From Herbaspirillum sp. meg3 (lineage in GTDB: Bacteria; Pseudomonadota; Gammaproteobacteria; Burkholderiales; Burkholderiaceae_D): DNA of 64,000 nucleotides. The DNA is taken from positions 2,728,001 through 2,792,000 of the forward strand of contig NZ_CP022736.1 in assembly GCF_002257565.1 (NCBI RefSeq), given 5' to 3'. Of this stretch, positions 24,105-33,038 are shown piece by piece; within the stretch, counting starts at the first letter, position 1; every line of letters begins with the position of its first letter. The position numbers and the translations under genes were made by a program. The notes below the pieces were generated by a model. The model saw nothing but the letters and a program-made list of their open reading frames with translations, made no database searches and had not been told where the DNA came from.

Positions 24105-24860
24105 ATGCTGACCAGCCAACGAAAAAAACATCTGCTTGATCTGCTGAGCCGCGATGGCCGCATTGTCGCCAAGCCCGTGAGCGAGCAACTGGACGTGTCC
24201 GAAGACACGATCAGGCGGGATTTGCGGGAGCTGGCGAAGGAAGGTCTATTGCGGCGCGTGCACGGCGGTGCGCTACCGGTGACGCCGCCGATGGTGATGT
24301 TTGCCAACCGGCAGAATATCGAACCTGGCGCCAAGGCGGATATCGGCAGGGCTGCGGCCGGGCTGGTGCAAGCGGGCCAAGTGGTCTTCATTGATGGCGG
24401 CACAACCTGTGTGCAACTGGCGCGCCACCTCGCGCCGGACCTGCATGCGACCGTGGTCACACACAGCCCGTCGATAGCGGTTGAGTTGTCCGGGCATGCC
24501 CACATCGATGTGATCATCATCGGCGGCAAGTTGTTCAAGCATTCTGTCGTGGCGATGGGCAGCAGCACCATCGGAGAAATTGCCAAGGTGCGCGCCGATC
24601 AATATTTCATGGGTGTATGCAGCCTGCATCCGCGCACCGGCATCACCTCACTGGATTTTGAAGAAGCCGCCATCAAGCGCGCCTTCAGCCGGGCTGCCGC
24701 CGAAACCGTCGTACTGGCCTCACCCGACAAACTGGAAACGACGTCCCCCTTCGAAATCGTCCCCCTGGACGAAGTCGGCCGTATCGTTGTCAACCGCGAT
24801 ACGGCCTCCGAACTGATCGCGCCTTATCAAGCGCAAGGCATCGATATCACGCTGGCGTAA
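24105..24860 (+). CDS. DeoR/GlpR family transcription regulator
   Basis: 251 residues. An N-terminal HTH (ILDLLSRDGRI-type opening KKHLLDLLSRDGRIVAKPVSEQLDVSEDTIRRDLRELAKEGL region, residues 6-55) ends in the family signature RRVHGGAL. The C-terminal domain has the sugar-phosphate sensor features IDGGTTCVQLARHL, VTHSPSIAVEL, and the KLFKHSVVAMG segment. These proteins are usually repressors released by a phosphorylated sugar. The start at 24105 gives MLTSQRKKHLLDLL; a TTG at 24084 is also in frame. The target genes are not evident; the deaminase gene following is convergent. Confidence 0.88.
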   Translation: MLTSQRKKHLLDLLSRDGRIVAKPVSEQLDVSEDTIRRDLRELAKEGLLRRVHGGALPVTPPMVMFANRQNIEPGAKADIGRAAAGLVQAGQVVFIDGGTTCVQLARHLAPDLHATVVTHSPSIAVELSGHAHIDVIIIGGKLFKHSVVAMGSSTIGEIAKVRADQYFMGVCSLHPRTGITSLDFEEAAIKRAFSRAAAETVVLASPDKLETTSPFEIVPLDEVGRIVVNRDTASELIAPYQAQGIDITLA

Positions 24861-24890
24861 GCCTGCCCGGTCAATTTCCTGGAGCGGCTC

Positions 24891-25406
24891 TTAACGCGAC
24901 GCCCAGAAGCTGCGCTGCAACTCCACGATCTCATCGACCATGTCCGGCATCGGGCCAATCAGCTCCACCGGTTTCTGACAATGATCAAACACGTAGCGCG
25001 AATCCACACTCATTGTCGGATTCTCCTTGTGTGCACCAGTCACATCGAGCAACTGGCGTTCGGTCATCCCATACACCACCCGTCCGATATTGGCCCAGTA
25101 CGCCGTGCCGGCACACATGCAGCACGGCTCCACCGAGGTGTACAGGGTGCAGCTCCAGAGAAACTCCGCTGAATAGTTCAATGCCGCCATGCGCGCCAAC
25201 ACTGACTCGGCGTGATTGACCGTATCCACATTGCATTGCTCCATGAGTACCGTCTCCTGATCAGGGCCGACCAGGATCGCGCCAAACGGATGATGACCGA
25301 TACTCACGGCGCGTTTGGCAACCTCGTTGGATCGATGCAAATGGCGGCGAATCTGATCCTGTGTCGGACTCAGGCCTTGTTCCGGAAACGCATTTTTTTG
25401 CTGCAT
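24891..25406 (-). CDS. Nucleoside/guanine deaminase-like protein
   Basis: A zinc-dependent deaminase of the CMP/dCMP superfamily, 171 residues. The HAE motif is in VNHAESVLARM and the second zinc motif PCxxC is in SVEPCCMCAGTAYWANIGRVVYG. The GHHPFGAILVG opening is shared by guanine deaminases and tRNA adenosine deaminases; the FDHCQKPVELIGPM tail and absence of basic tRNA-binding patches favour a free purine or small-molecule substrate. The start at 25406 follows AAGGGA; an upstream extension in frame encodes a hydrophobic, unrelated stretch. Confidence 0.83.
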   Translation of the reverse strand: MQQKNAFPEQGLSPTQDQIRRHLHRSNEVAKRAVSIGHHPFGAILVGPDQETVLMEQCNVDTVNHAESVLARMAALNYSAEFLWSCTLYTSVEPCCMCAGTAYWANIGRVVYGMTERQLLDVTGAHKENPTMSVDSRYVFDHCQKPVELIGPMPDMVDEIVELQRSFWASR

Positions 25407-25621
25407 AACGTCAATCCCTTTCTTATTCCTCAATCGCGATGGCAAGTAGAAAGCGACTATACATGCCCAAAACCACCAAATTGCAAGGCGAAAATTACCA
25501 AAAAACACATAAAAATTGCTCGTATTTATTTGAATAAAGTTAATTTCTATGCAATTCTAGAAACACGCATTCCAGCGGAAATGCGATCGACAACTGCGAT
25601 TTATACAGCGAGGAGACAACC

Positions 25622-27364
25622 ATGAAATGGTTTTATAACTTAAAAATCGCTACCAAACTGATCGCCACTTTCCTGTCGGTGATCGTTCTCGTGATTGGAT
25701 TGGGCGTTTTCGCCATAGTCCAACTGGACAAAGTCAACACAGCCTCCACCGACATTTCGACCAACTGGCTGCCGACCATACGTACGCTGGCGCAATTGAA
25801 ATTTACTGCCGCCCGTATTCGCAGCTTTGAACAGCAACACATTCTCGCTTCCGATAAAAAGGAATTCGACGAGATCGAACAAAGCGCCAACAAGCAGATC
25901 GACAACCTTGCCAAACTGCGCAAGGTGTATGAAACACAGATATCCGAACCGGAGGAACGCGCCCTCTATCCGGAGGTAAGCAAATCCATCGACATCTTTG
26001 TCGGTGAACATCCGAAGATCATCGCGCTCTCCCGTCAGGACAAAAACGAAGAAGCGCGCGCCCTGATGAAGGGGGACTCTACCAAGAACTATCGCAAGAT
26101 GATTGAGGATATCGACAAGCTTGTTGACATCAACGATCACGGCTCCGATGTTTCCAGCAAAACCGCTGACGACACCTACGCCAGCTCGCGCATGTGGATC
26201 ATCGGCATGCTGGTCGTCTGCGTGACACTTGCAATGGTGCTGGCGGTCTGGATTGCACGTCTTATTTCCCAGCCGCTGGGCGAAGCCGTCAAGGTCGCCC
26301 GCCAGGTAGCCGACGGCGACCTGACTGCGGATATCCGGCAGGACAGCAATGACGAAACCGGACAGTTGCTGGGGGCGCTGAAGCTGATGAACGACAATTT
26401 GCTGCGCATCGTCAGTAGCGTACGTACCGGCACCGACACCATCTCGACCGCATCGAGCGAAATCGCCTCCGGCAACATGGACTTGTCCTCGCGCACCGAA
26501 CAACAGGCCGGCTCGCTGGAAGAAACCGCTTCGGCCATGGAAGAACTGACATCGACCGTCAAACAGAATGCCGACAACGCGCGCCAGGCCAATCAACTGG
26601 CCGTATCTGCCTCGGAAGTGGCGGTTCAGGGAGGCAATGTCGTAGGTCAGGTGGTCAACACCATGGGTTCAATCAACGAGTCGTCGCGCAAGATTGTCGA
26701 CATCATCAGCGTGATTGACGGTATCGCCTTCCAGACAAATATCCTGGCGCTGAACGCAGCAGTGGAAGCTGCTCGCGCCGGAGAACAAGGCCGTGGTTTT
26801 GCCGTCGTCGCCTCCGAAGTGCGTAGTCTGGCGCAGCGATCTTCTGCTGCTGCGAAGGAGATCAAGACCTTGATCGACGACTCCGTCGCCAAGGTCGACG
26901 TCGGCAGCAGGCTGGTGGAACAAGCCGGTTCGACCATGGATGAGGTGGTGAGCAGTGTCAAGCGCGTGACCGATATCGTCGGAGAAATTACGGCTGCCAG
27001 CCAGGAGCAAAGTGTCGGCCTCGATGAAATCAACCGCGCCATTACGCAGATGGATGAGGTGACGCAACAAAACGCCGCACTGGTGGAAGAAGCGGCGGCG
27101 GCGGCCCAGTCCTTGCAGGAGCAGGCGAGCAACCTGTCGCAAACCGTTAGCGTGTTCAAGCTGGACCGCAATGCCTTGTCCCAACCCAACGCACAGGTAC
27201 AGGCGGCTGCGCCCCAAAAGCGCACCGTGAACATCACGCCCAAGGCTGCCGCCCTGCCCGCCAGGCCCAGCGTCAAATCCGCCGTGCCGGCAACTGCGCC
27301 GAAGAAGTCCCTGACCAGTGAAGCACCGGCGCACGATGACGGCGGTTCATGGGAGCAGTTTTAA
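25622..27364 (+). CDS. Methyl-accepting chemotaxis protein with 4HB sensor
   Basis: 580 residues. A membrane helix near 10-32, a periplasmic four-helix-bundle ligand domain (about 35-185), a second helix near 190-212 ending in a HAMP domain, then the cytoplasmic signalling domain with the hairpin tip RIAFQTNILALNAAVEAAR-type sequence near residue 370. The last residues, GGSWEQF, resemble the NWETF pentapeptide that docks CheR and CheB. A strong GGAG precedes the ATG. Ligand unknown; 4HB domains sense amino or organic acids in several receptors. No other chemotaxis gene is near. Confidence 0.93.
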   Translation: MKWFYNLKIATKLIATFLSVIVLVIGLGVFAIVQLDKVNTASTDISTNWLPTIRTLAQLKFTAARIRSFEQQHILASDKKEFDEIEQSANKQIDNLAKLRKVYETQISEPEERALYPEVSKSIDIFVGEHPKIIALSRQDKNEEARALMKGDSTKNYRKMIEDIDKLVDINDHGSDVSSKTADDTYASSRMWIIGMLVVCVTLAMVLAVWIARLISQPLGEAVKVARQVADGDLTADIRQDSNDETGQLLGALKLMNDNLLRIVSSVRTGTDTISTASSEIASGNMDLSSRTEQQAGSLEETASAMEELTSTVKQNADNARQANQLAVSASEVAVQGGNVVGQVVNTMGSINESSRKIVDIISVIDGIAFQTNILALNAAVEAARAGEQGRGFAVVASEVRSLAQRSSAAAKEIKTLIDDSVAKVDVGSRLVEQAGSTMDEVVSSVKRVTDIVGEITAASQEQSVGLDEINRAITQMDEVTQQNAALVEEAAAAAQSLQEQASNLSQTVSVFKLDRNALSQPNAQVQAAAPQKRTVNITPKAAALPARPSVKSAVPATAPKKSLTSEAPAHDDGGSWEQF

Positions 27365-27378
27365 GACTGTAAGCTGCG

Positions 27379-28938
27379 CTATTTCAGCCCCAGGCGTTTT
27401 GCCATGCGGTTGAGGTTGGCGCGATCAATACCCAGCTCGCGCGCGGTGGACGCGACATTGCCGCCATTGCGCGCCAGGCTGGCGCTGATCAGACGACGTT
27501 CGTAGGCGCTGACTGCATCACGCAGGCTGCTGCCGTTTTGCAGATCCAGCTCCGTCTGGATCTGTTCTTCCTGTTCCGAGATCAGGGGCTTGATCTCATT
27601 GACCAGATCAAAATCTTCTGCCGCCAGCGTCAGGATACGGGGACGTTCCGGCTGTTTTGCCAGCGCTTTGAGCGCAGTGCGCGCGATGACATGTTCCAGT
27701 TCACGCACATTGCCCGGCCAGCGATAACCGAGCAAGACCTCCTGCGCGTCAGTGGCCAGGCGCAAGCTCAGCAAACCCAGCCGGAAACGGTTTTCTTCCA
27801 GGAAAAATCCGCTGATCAACAGAATATCGTGCCCACGTTCACGCAACGGCGGCGCCAGCAATGGATAGACGCTCAACCGGTGGTAAAAGTCGGATCGGTA
27901 ACGTCCTTGCCGCACCTCCTCTTCCAGATTGCGATTGGTCGCGGCAATGACTCGCACGTCGACCTTATGCTCCTCATCCGATCCCACTCGCTGAATCTGT
28001 CCGCTCTGCAGCACGCGCAGCAGCTTGGCTTGCACCGCCAGCGACAGCTCGCCGACCTCGTCAAGAAACAAGGTACCGCCGTCTGCCAGCTCGAATTTGC
28101 CGCGCCGATCGCTGACGGCGCCGGAAAATGCACCACGCACGTGACCGAACAACTCGCTCTCCACCAGGGTCTCCGGCAAGGCGGCGCAATTGATGCTGAT
28201 GATGGGTTTGCGCGCACGCGGGGAAGCGGCGTGGATGGCATTGGCGACCAGCTCTTTCCCGACGCCGGTTTCGCCGGTAATCAGCACGGTCATGTTGCTT
28301 GGCCCGGCCAGCCGGATTTCCTTCATCATCTTCTTGTGTGCCGGACTCTGGCCGATCAGCTCACGCCGGCTCTGGTTTGCGGCCAGCCGGTAAGCTTCGG
28401 CGCGCTGGCGTTCCTGCTCGCTGGTCTCGGCCAGATCGTGGATCCGTTCGGCGACATTGACAGTTGCCGCCGCCAGACTGGCGAAGGCTTGCAAAGACGC
28501 CGTATCGACCGAGTCGAAACGCCCTGCTCCCAACGCATCAAGCGTGAGCAATCCCCATGGCCGGCCGTTCATCGTGATCTGGCACCCCATGCAGTCGTGC
28601 ACATGTAGTTCGCCGGAATGGGCTTCGACCAATCCGTCATAAGGATCCGGCAGCGATGAGTTCGCAGGGAAACGCGTGGGCGGCACGTTCGACAAGAGGA
28701 TGCGAAACCGAGGGTGTTCGCTCACGCGAAAACGCCGGCCAAGGGTGTCACTGCTCAAGCCGTTGATGGCCAGCGGCACCAGGATTTCACCATCCAGTCG
28801 CAACAAGGCAGCGGCATCGCATGGAAACAGCATGCGCAAGGTGTCGAGCAGTCGACGATAGCGTTCACTGTCGTGCATCTCGCGCGACAAGTCGGCCATG
28901 AGGGGAATCAGCGCGTCCAGCAAGAGCTTTGGAGTCAT
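27379..28938 (-). CDS. norR: Nitric oxide-responsive sigma-54 activator NorR
   Basis: 519 residues: an N-terminal GAF domain (about 20-170) that senses NO through a non-haem iron, a central AAA+ domain (about 200-430) with Walker A GETGVGKE and Walker B GTLFLDEVGE, and a C-terminal HTH (NGGNVASTARELGIDRANLNRMAKRLG part). The sigma-54 contact loop reads GAFSGA instead of the canonical GAFTGA, a conservative change. The start at 28938 gives MTPKLLLDALIPL. It is divergent from hmp, with three GTCA-type binding sites between them. NorR activates NO detoxification genes, here most clearly hmp. Confidence 0.94.
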   Translation of the reverse strand: MTPKLLLDALIPLMADLSREMHDSERYRRLLDTLRMLFPCDAAALLRLDGEILVPLAINGLSSDTLGRRFRVSEHPRFRILLSNVPPTRFPANSSLPDPYDGLVEAHSGELHVHDCMGCQITMNGRPWGLLTLDALGAGRFDSVDTASLQAFASLAAATVNVAERIHDLAETSEQERQRAEAYRLAANQSRRELIGQSPAHKKMMKEIRLAGPSNMTVLITGETGVGKELVANAIHAASPRARKPIISINCAALPETLVESELFGHVRGAFSGAVSDRRGKFELADGGTLFLDEVGELSLAVQAKLLRVLQSGQIQRVGSDEEHKVDVRVIAATNRNLEEEVRQGRYRSDFYHRLSVYPLLAPPLRERGHDILLISGFFLEENRFRLGLLSLRLATDAQEVLLGYRWPGNVRELEHVIARTALKALAKQPERPRILTLAAEDFDLVNEIKPLISEQEEQIQTELDLQNGSSLRDAVSAYERRLISASLARNGGNVASTARELGIDRANLNRMAKRLGLK

Positions 28939-28953
28939 TTTTACTCTTTTCGT

Positions 28954-28992
28954 GTCGATTTGACTCAGGTCAATTTGACTCGTCAAATTTCT
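28954..28992. promoter_or_regulatory. Three tandem NorR binding sites
   Basis: GTCAATTTGAC (28969-28979) is a perfect GTCA-N3-TGAC site. GTCGATTTGAC (28954-28964) differs in one base, and GTCAAATTTCT (28982-28992) keeps one good half. Three spaced sites are what NorR needs to assemble its hexamer upstream of the sigma-54 promoter at 29021. Confidence 0.8.
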
Positions 28993-29020
28993 AAGCAACT
29001 GATTGTAAAGGATTTTTCAT

Positions 29021-29037
29021 CTGGCATGGAGATTGTA
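29021..29037 (+). promoter_or_regulatory. Sigma-54 promoter of hmp
   Basis: CTGGCATGGAGATTGTA matches the -24/-12 consensus CTGGCACG-N4-TTGCA, with GT instead of GC at -12. It lies about 45-70 bases from the NorR sites and about 90 before the hmp start. Confidence 0.75.
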
Positions 29038-29127
29038 TAGAGGATCGGGACGAAATGATTTTTTGCAGCGACATTTCGATGTTTTTGCCGTTTTTTCCCG
29101 GCTAACCCATACAAAAAGAGGTTCTCC

Positions 29128-30309
29128 ATGCTATCCGATGCTCACCGTGCCATCGTCAAGTCCACCGTTCCCCTGCTCGAAAGCGGCGGCGAAGCACTGA
29201 CCACGCATTTCTACAAAATGCTGATGCGTGATTATCCCCAGGTCATCCCTTACTTCAACAAAGCGCACCAAGGCAGCGGCGATCAACAGCGTGCGCTGGC
29301 CAATGGTGTGCTGATGTATGCGCGCCATATCGATCAGTTGGAGCAACTCGGAGGCCTGGTCAGCACCATCGTCAACAAGCACGTCGCCTTGCAGATCCTG
29401 CCGGAGCATTATCCGATGGTCGGTGACTGCCTGCTGCGTGCCATTCGCGAGGTACTTGGCGCCGAGATCGCCACCGATCAGGTGATCGAAGCCTGGGGTG
29501 CTGCCTACGGACAGTTGGCCGATATCCTGATCGGCGCTGAGGAAGGCCTCTATAGCGCCAAAGAAACCGCCGACGGCGGCTGGCGCGGCATGCGCAAGTT
29601 TGTGGTCGTGCGCCGGGTCGACGAAAGCGATGAAATTACCTCCTTCTACTTCGCCCCGGAAGACGGCAAGGCGATTCTGGCCTTCCAACCCGGTCAATAC
29701 ATCGGTCTGCGCGTTGATATCGACGGCGAAGAAATGCGCCGCCAGTACTCGCTGTCAGCTGCCCCCAACGGCAAAATGTACCGCATCAGCGTCAAGCGCG
29801 AGCCGAACGGCAAGGTGTCGAACTATCTGCACGACCACATGACGGTCGGCAAAACCATCGACCTCATGCCGCCTTCCGGCGAATTTACGCTGACCGCCAG
29901 CGACAAGCCGCTGGTGCTGATCAGCGGCGGCGTCGGCATCACCCCGATGCTGGCGATGCTGGATGCGGCGCTGCCGACCAAGCGTCCGGTCGTTTTTATA
30001 CACGCGGCGCGCCACGGCGGCGTGCACGCTTTCGGCAAGAAAATCGCGGATCTGGCGCAAGAGCATCCGCAATTGCAGCACTACATCTGCTACGAGCAGC
30101 CGCGTGAACACGATCCGGCGCCGCATGCGACCGGCTATCTGGATCGCGACAAGCTGGGCAGCTGGTTGCCGGCATCAATGGACGTGGATGCTTACTTCGT
30201 CGGTCCCAAGTCTTTCATGAAAGCCGTCAAGCGTCTCCTGAGCGATCTCGGCGTGCCGGCAGCGCAAAGCCGCTACGAGTTCTTCGGCCCGGCTTCGTCG
30301 CTGGATTGA
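29128..30309 (+). CDS. hmp: Flavohaemoglobin (NO dioxygenase)
   Basis: Oxidises nitric oxide to nitrate with O2 and NAD(P)H in the cytoplasm. 393 residues, the normal length. The globin domain (about 1-138) has Tyr29 (B10), Gln53 (E7) and proximal His85 (IVNKHVALQ). The FAD domain has RQYSLSAAP and the NAD domain has ISGGVGITPMLAML; the C-terminus ends in YEFFGPASSL. The gene is preceded by AAAGAGG and by a NorR-dependent sigma-54 promoter. A hemerythrin gene follows within 142 bases and is probably cotranscribed. Confidence 0.96.
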   Translation: MLSDAHRAIVKSTVPLLESGGEALTTHFYKMLMRDYPQVIPYFNKAHQGSGDQQRALANGVLMYARHIDQLEQLGGLVSTIVNKHVALQILPEHYPMVGDCLLRAIREVLGAEIATDQVIEAWGAAYGQLADILIGAEEGLYSAKETADGGWRGMRKFVVVRRVDESDEITSFYFAPEDGKAILAFQPGQYIGLRVDIDGEEMRRQYSLSAAPNGKMYRISVKREPNGKVSNYLHDHMTVGKTIDLMPPSGEFTLTASDKPLVLISGGVGITPMLAMLDAALPTKRPVVFIHAARHGGVHAFGKKIADLAQEHPQLQHYICYEQPREHDPAPHATGYLDRDKLGSWLPASMDVDAYFVGPKSFMKAVKRLLSDLGVPAAQSRYEFFGPASSLD

Positions 30310-30450
30310 AGGCGAAATAGTCTCAACCGTATTGTGAGGTTTGCGCCGGATCGGGCTGGTTCGCTCGACATGAGTCAGTGTGGCCCGGTGCTTTTTTATC
30401 TTTCATCTTATTTCGGGCCTGACAACAAGACAGGCTTAGCGAGTACCACC

Positions 30451-30861
30451 ATGAACATCGACAAATACAAACACCAGCATGTCGCCATTTTCAACAGCAT
30501 CTGCCAGCTCAAAGAGCTGTCCCATGACGGGATTCCTCAAAACGCCGCCGACATTGCAGCCTTGGTCATCAAGATGAGTTCTGTGATCAAGCTGCATCTG
30601 TCCATTGAGGACAAATTCCTCTATCCCGCGCTGCAGGGAGCCAACAATCCTCGACTGGCAATGCTGGGCAAGCAGTATCAGCATGAGATGACGCATATTG
30701 CCGAGACTTATGGTGACTTTGCGCGTAAATGGAACGATGCCGCCCAAGTGGCAAGCAACCCTGAAGGCTTTCGCAACGAGGCAAACCGCGTGCTGAAGAT
30801 CCTGTTCGAACGCATGCAGCGCGAAGATCGTGATTTTTATCCGATGATTGAAGTTGCCTGA
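30451..30861 (+). CDS. Hemerythrin-like protein
   Basis: 136 residues forming one four-helix hemerythrin domain with di-iron ligands apparent in KHQHVAIFN, KLHLSIEDKFLYP, HEMTHIAE and REDRDFYPM. Such single-domain proteins bind O2 or NO or help repair iron centres (YtfE/DnrN group), and they often lie beside NO defence genes. The start at 30451 gives MNIDKYKHQH; a longer frame begins at 30334 without likeness to the family. It lies directly after hmp, so induction by NO through NorR is expected. Convergent with the MocR-type gene, 20 bases away. Confidence 0.83.
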   Translation: MNIDKYKHQHVAIFNSICQLKELSHDGIPQNAADIAALVIKMSSVIKLHLSIEDKFLYPALQGANNPRLAMLGKQYQHEMTHIAETYGDFARKWNDAAQVASNPEGFRNEANRVLKILFERMQREDRDFYPMIEVA

Positions 30862-30881
30862 GCTCAGCCCCTGCCTCTTCC

Positions 30882-32330
30882 CTAGTGGCTCAATTCCGTC
30901 AAGATCGTGGCCACACGCCCCAAAGCCACCTCGATGTCGAGTGATTCGATCGCTCCATAGCCGAAGAACAAGGCCGGTTGCGGCTTGGCCTCGTAATAGA
31001 ACTCGTCCAGCGTGTACAGCGCAACATCCACGCGTCGCGCCAGCCGCAGCAGTTGCGTCATGTCGACCTCGGCGGTCATCTGCGCTGCCAGATGGAAACC
31101 GGCGTTGGTCGGCACAGCACGCATCCACGGCTGAAGGTCGCCGTTGAACGCTGCATGCAGCTTTTCGCGCCGGGCGACATAGATGCCGTGGCAGCGGCGA
31201 ATGTGCTTTTGCAGATAGCCCTCGTCGATGAACTTGGTCATTGCCCATTGGGTCATGGTCGGCGTATGCCAGTCCGACAGCCCCTTGACGATCGTCATGG
31301 CGCGCCGGATGGCCGGCGGCGCGATGACGTAACCCACACGCAGTTCCGGATTGATGGTCTTGGAAAACGTACCGACGAAAGCCACCAAACCATCCTGATC
31401 CAGGCTCTGCAAGGAATCCAGCGGCCGTCCTTCGTAACGGAACTCACTGTCGTAATCGTCTTCAATGACGATCGCCCTCAATGCACGTGCTCGTTCCAGC
31501 AAGGCCTCGCGGCGGCCCGCGCTCATCGGCATGCCAAGCGGAAACTGATGTGCCGGCGTGACGTAAATCAGACGCGTGCCGTCCGGAATCCGATCGACCT
31601 GCATGCCCTCGTTGTCGACGGGAATACCAACAACCTTGGCGCCCTGTGCCGCAAACAGCATGCGCGCCGGTGGATAGCCGGGATCTTCCACCGCAACCAC
31701 GCTGCCGGGTTCAACCAGTACGCGGGCGATCAGATCCAGGGCCTGTTGCGCACCATTGGTCACGAGTACATCGGACGCCGTGCATTGCACCCCGCGCGCA
31801 AACGATACATGGCGCGCTATCGCCTCGCGCAGCGCGGGCAAACCTTCGGTTTCTGCATAAAACCCGCTGCTGTTGCTGCTTTGGCGCAAGCCATACAGGA
31901 CGCATTGCCGCCATTCTTCCTGCGGAAACTGCCTGCGCACCGGGATGCCGCCTTGAAAGTCATACTGCGAGCGCGTCTCCGGGCCGATATGTCGCATCGA
32001 CAACGGAAAGGACTGATTCAGCCAATGTTCGATGAGTTTGCCTGCGGCGAGATCCCGGCTTTCGAAACGCTTCGGTTTCGGCTTGGCCTCTGCCGGCGTA
32101 TTGACGAAGGTGCCGCTGCCAATCTGGCCGACCAGCAGTTTGTCCAGGGTCAGGCGGCTATAAGCTTCCGACACGGTTTTGCGCGACAAACCGAGCTGCG
32201 TTGCCAATAGCCGTGACGGCGGCACCTGCTCTCCCGGCGCCAGACGGCCGGTCAGGATAGCGTCGCGTAGCTGGCGGTAAACCTGTCCGGCGAGATCTTT
32301 GCTTCCTTCGATGACGATGTGCAGTTCCAT
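30882..32330 (-). CDS. MocR/PdxR family regulator (GntR HTH plus aminotransferase domain)
   Basis: 482 residues. A GntR-type winged helix (about 10-75; LAGQVYRQLRDAILTGRLAPGEQVPPSR region) is linked to a type I aminotransferase domain (about 120-475). The PLP lysine is in VGTFSKTINPELRVG and the cofactor Asp region in AIVIEDDYDSEFRY. MocR proteins use PLP or an amino compound as effector. It is divergent from an AhpD-like and a cupin gene, which are its likely targets, and a perfect dyad lies 35-54 bases before its start. The ATG at 32330 gives MELHIVIEG, normal for the family. Confidence 0.92.
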   Translation of the reverse strand: MELHIVIEGSKDLAGQVYRQLRDAILTGRLAPGEQVPPSRLLATQLGLSRKTVSEAYSRLTLDKLLVGQIGSGTFVNTPAEAKPKPKRFESRDLAAGKLIEHWLNQSFPLSMRHIGPETRSQYDFQGGIPVRRQFPQEEWRQCVLYGLRQSSNSSGFYAETEGLPALREAIARHVSFARGVQCTASDVLVTNGAQQALDLIARVLVEPGSVVAVEDPGYPPARMLFAAQGAKVVGIPVDNEGMQVDRIPDGTRLIYVTPAHQFPLGMPMSAGRREALLERARALRAIVIEDDYDSEFRYEGRPLDSLQSLDQDGLVAFVGTFSKTINPELRVGYVIAPPAIRRAMTIVKGLSDWHTPTMTQWAMTKFIDEGYLQKHIRRCHGIYVARREKLHAAFNGDLQPWMRAVPTNAGFHLAAQMTAEVDMTQLLRLARRVDVALYTLDEFYYEAKPQPALFFGYGAIESLDIEVALGRVATILTELSH

Positions 32331-32364
32331 GGCGTGTTCGCAAGCCTGTTGTGGTTGTTTTTGT

Positions 32365-32384
32365 TACCGCTGATTCTAGCGGTA
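32365..32384. promoter_or_regulatory. Perfect dyad in the MocR / AhpD-like divergent region
   Basis: TACCGCT and AGCGGTA are perfect inverted repeats around six bases. The position just upstream of the MocR-type gene suits an autoregulatory operator that may also act on the divergent AhpD-like gene. Confidence 0.5.
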
Positions 32385-32564
32385 CTGATGAAAGTGGTCT
32401 CCTCATTTTTCGAGAAATTGGTTATTCGTGAAGGGCATTGGACTCCTTAAGATGACGTCACTGGCTAAGCAAAAACGGCAACAGAACTGGCCCTCCGCAG
32501 ACGCCAATTCACGACTTATCCGGCTCATTAACTGACTTTTTATCCACTCTCAAGGAGCATTACC

Positions 32565-33005
32565 ATGGAACAACGCGTCGATTTCTACAAAGCTTCCCCT
32601 GAAGTCCTGAAGGGCATGATTGCACTCGAAAACGTGGTCGGCAAACTCGGCCTCGAAACTTCCCTGCTGGAACTGGTTCGCCTGCGTGTCTCGCTGATCA
32701 ACGGCTGCGCCTTCTGCGTCGACATGCACACCGCCGATGCCCGCAAGGCCGGCGAAACTGAACGCCGCCTCTACGCCGTGCCGGTCTGGCGCGAAACACC
32801 GTTCTTCACTGAACGTGAACGCGCAGCCTTGGCCTGGAGCGAATCGCTGACCCTGATCTCCCAAACGGGTGCACCTGACGAAGACTATGCACTGGTACGC
32901 GCGCAGTTCAGCGATGCCGAGCTGGTCAACCTGACTCTGGCGATCAACACCATCAACGCCTGGAACCGTTTTGCGATCGGCTTCCGCAAGATGCCTGTTG
33001 CTTGA
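32565..33005 (+). CDS. AhpD-like / carboxymuconolactone decarboxylase family protein
   Basis: 146 residues, all-alpha. The CxxC pair lies in LINGCAFCVDMHTADARKAGE, with the following His, as in AhpD-type peroxidase-linked reductases. The YAVPVWRETPFFTERERAALAW segment is the second family signature. Such proteins reduce peroxides or thiols through the CxxC. A strong AAGGAG precedes the ATG. It leads into the cupin gene 33 bases downstream and is divergent from the MocR-type regulator. The natural substrate is unknown. Confidence 0.87.
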   Translation: MEQRVDFYKASPEVLKGMIALENVVGKLGLETSLLELVRLRVSLINGCAFCVDMHTADARKAGETERRLYAVPVWRETPFFTERERAALAWSESLTLISQTGAPDEDYALVRAQFSDAELVNLTLAINTINAWNRFAIGFRKMPVA

Positions 33006-33038
33006 GGCACCAGCGAACAACCGAACAAGGTGTCTGAC

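Noticed and set aside
25500..25621. A sigma-28 promoter for the chemoreceptor, prompted by a TAAAGTT near 25535.
   Set aside because: No GCCGATAA-like -10 at the right distance.
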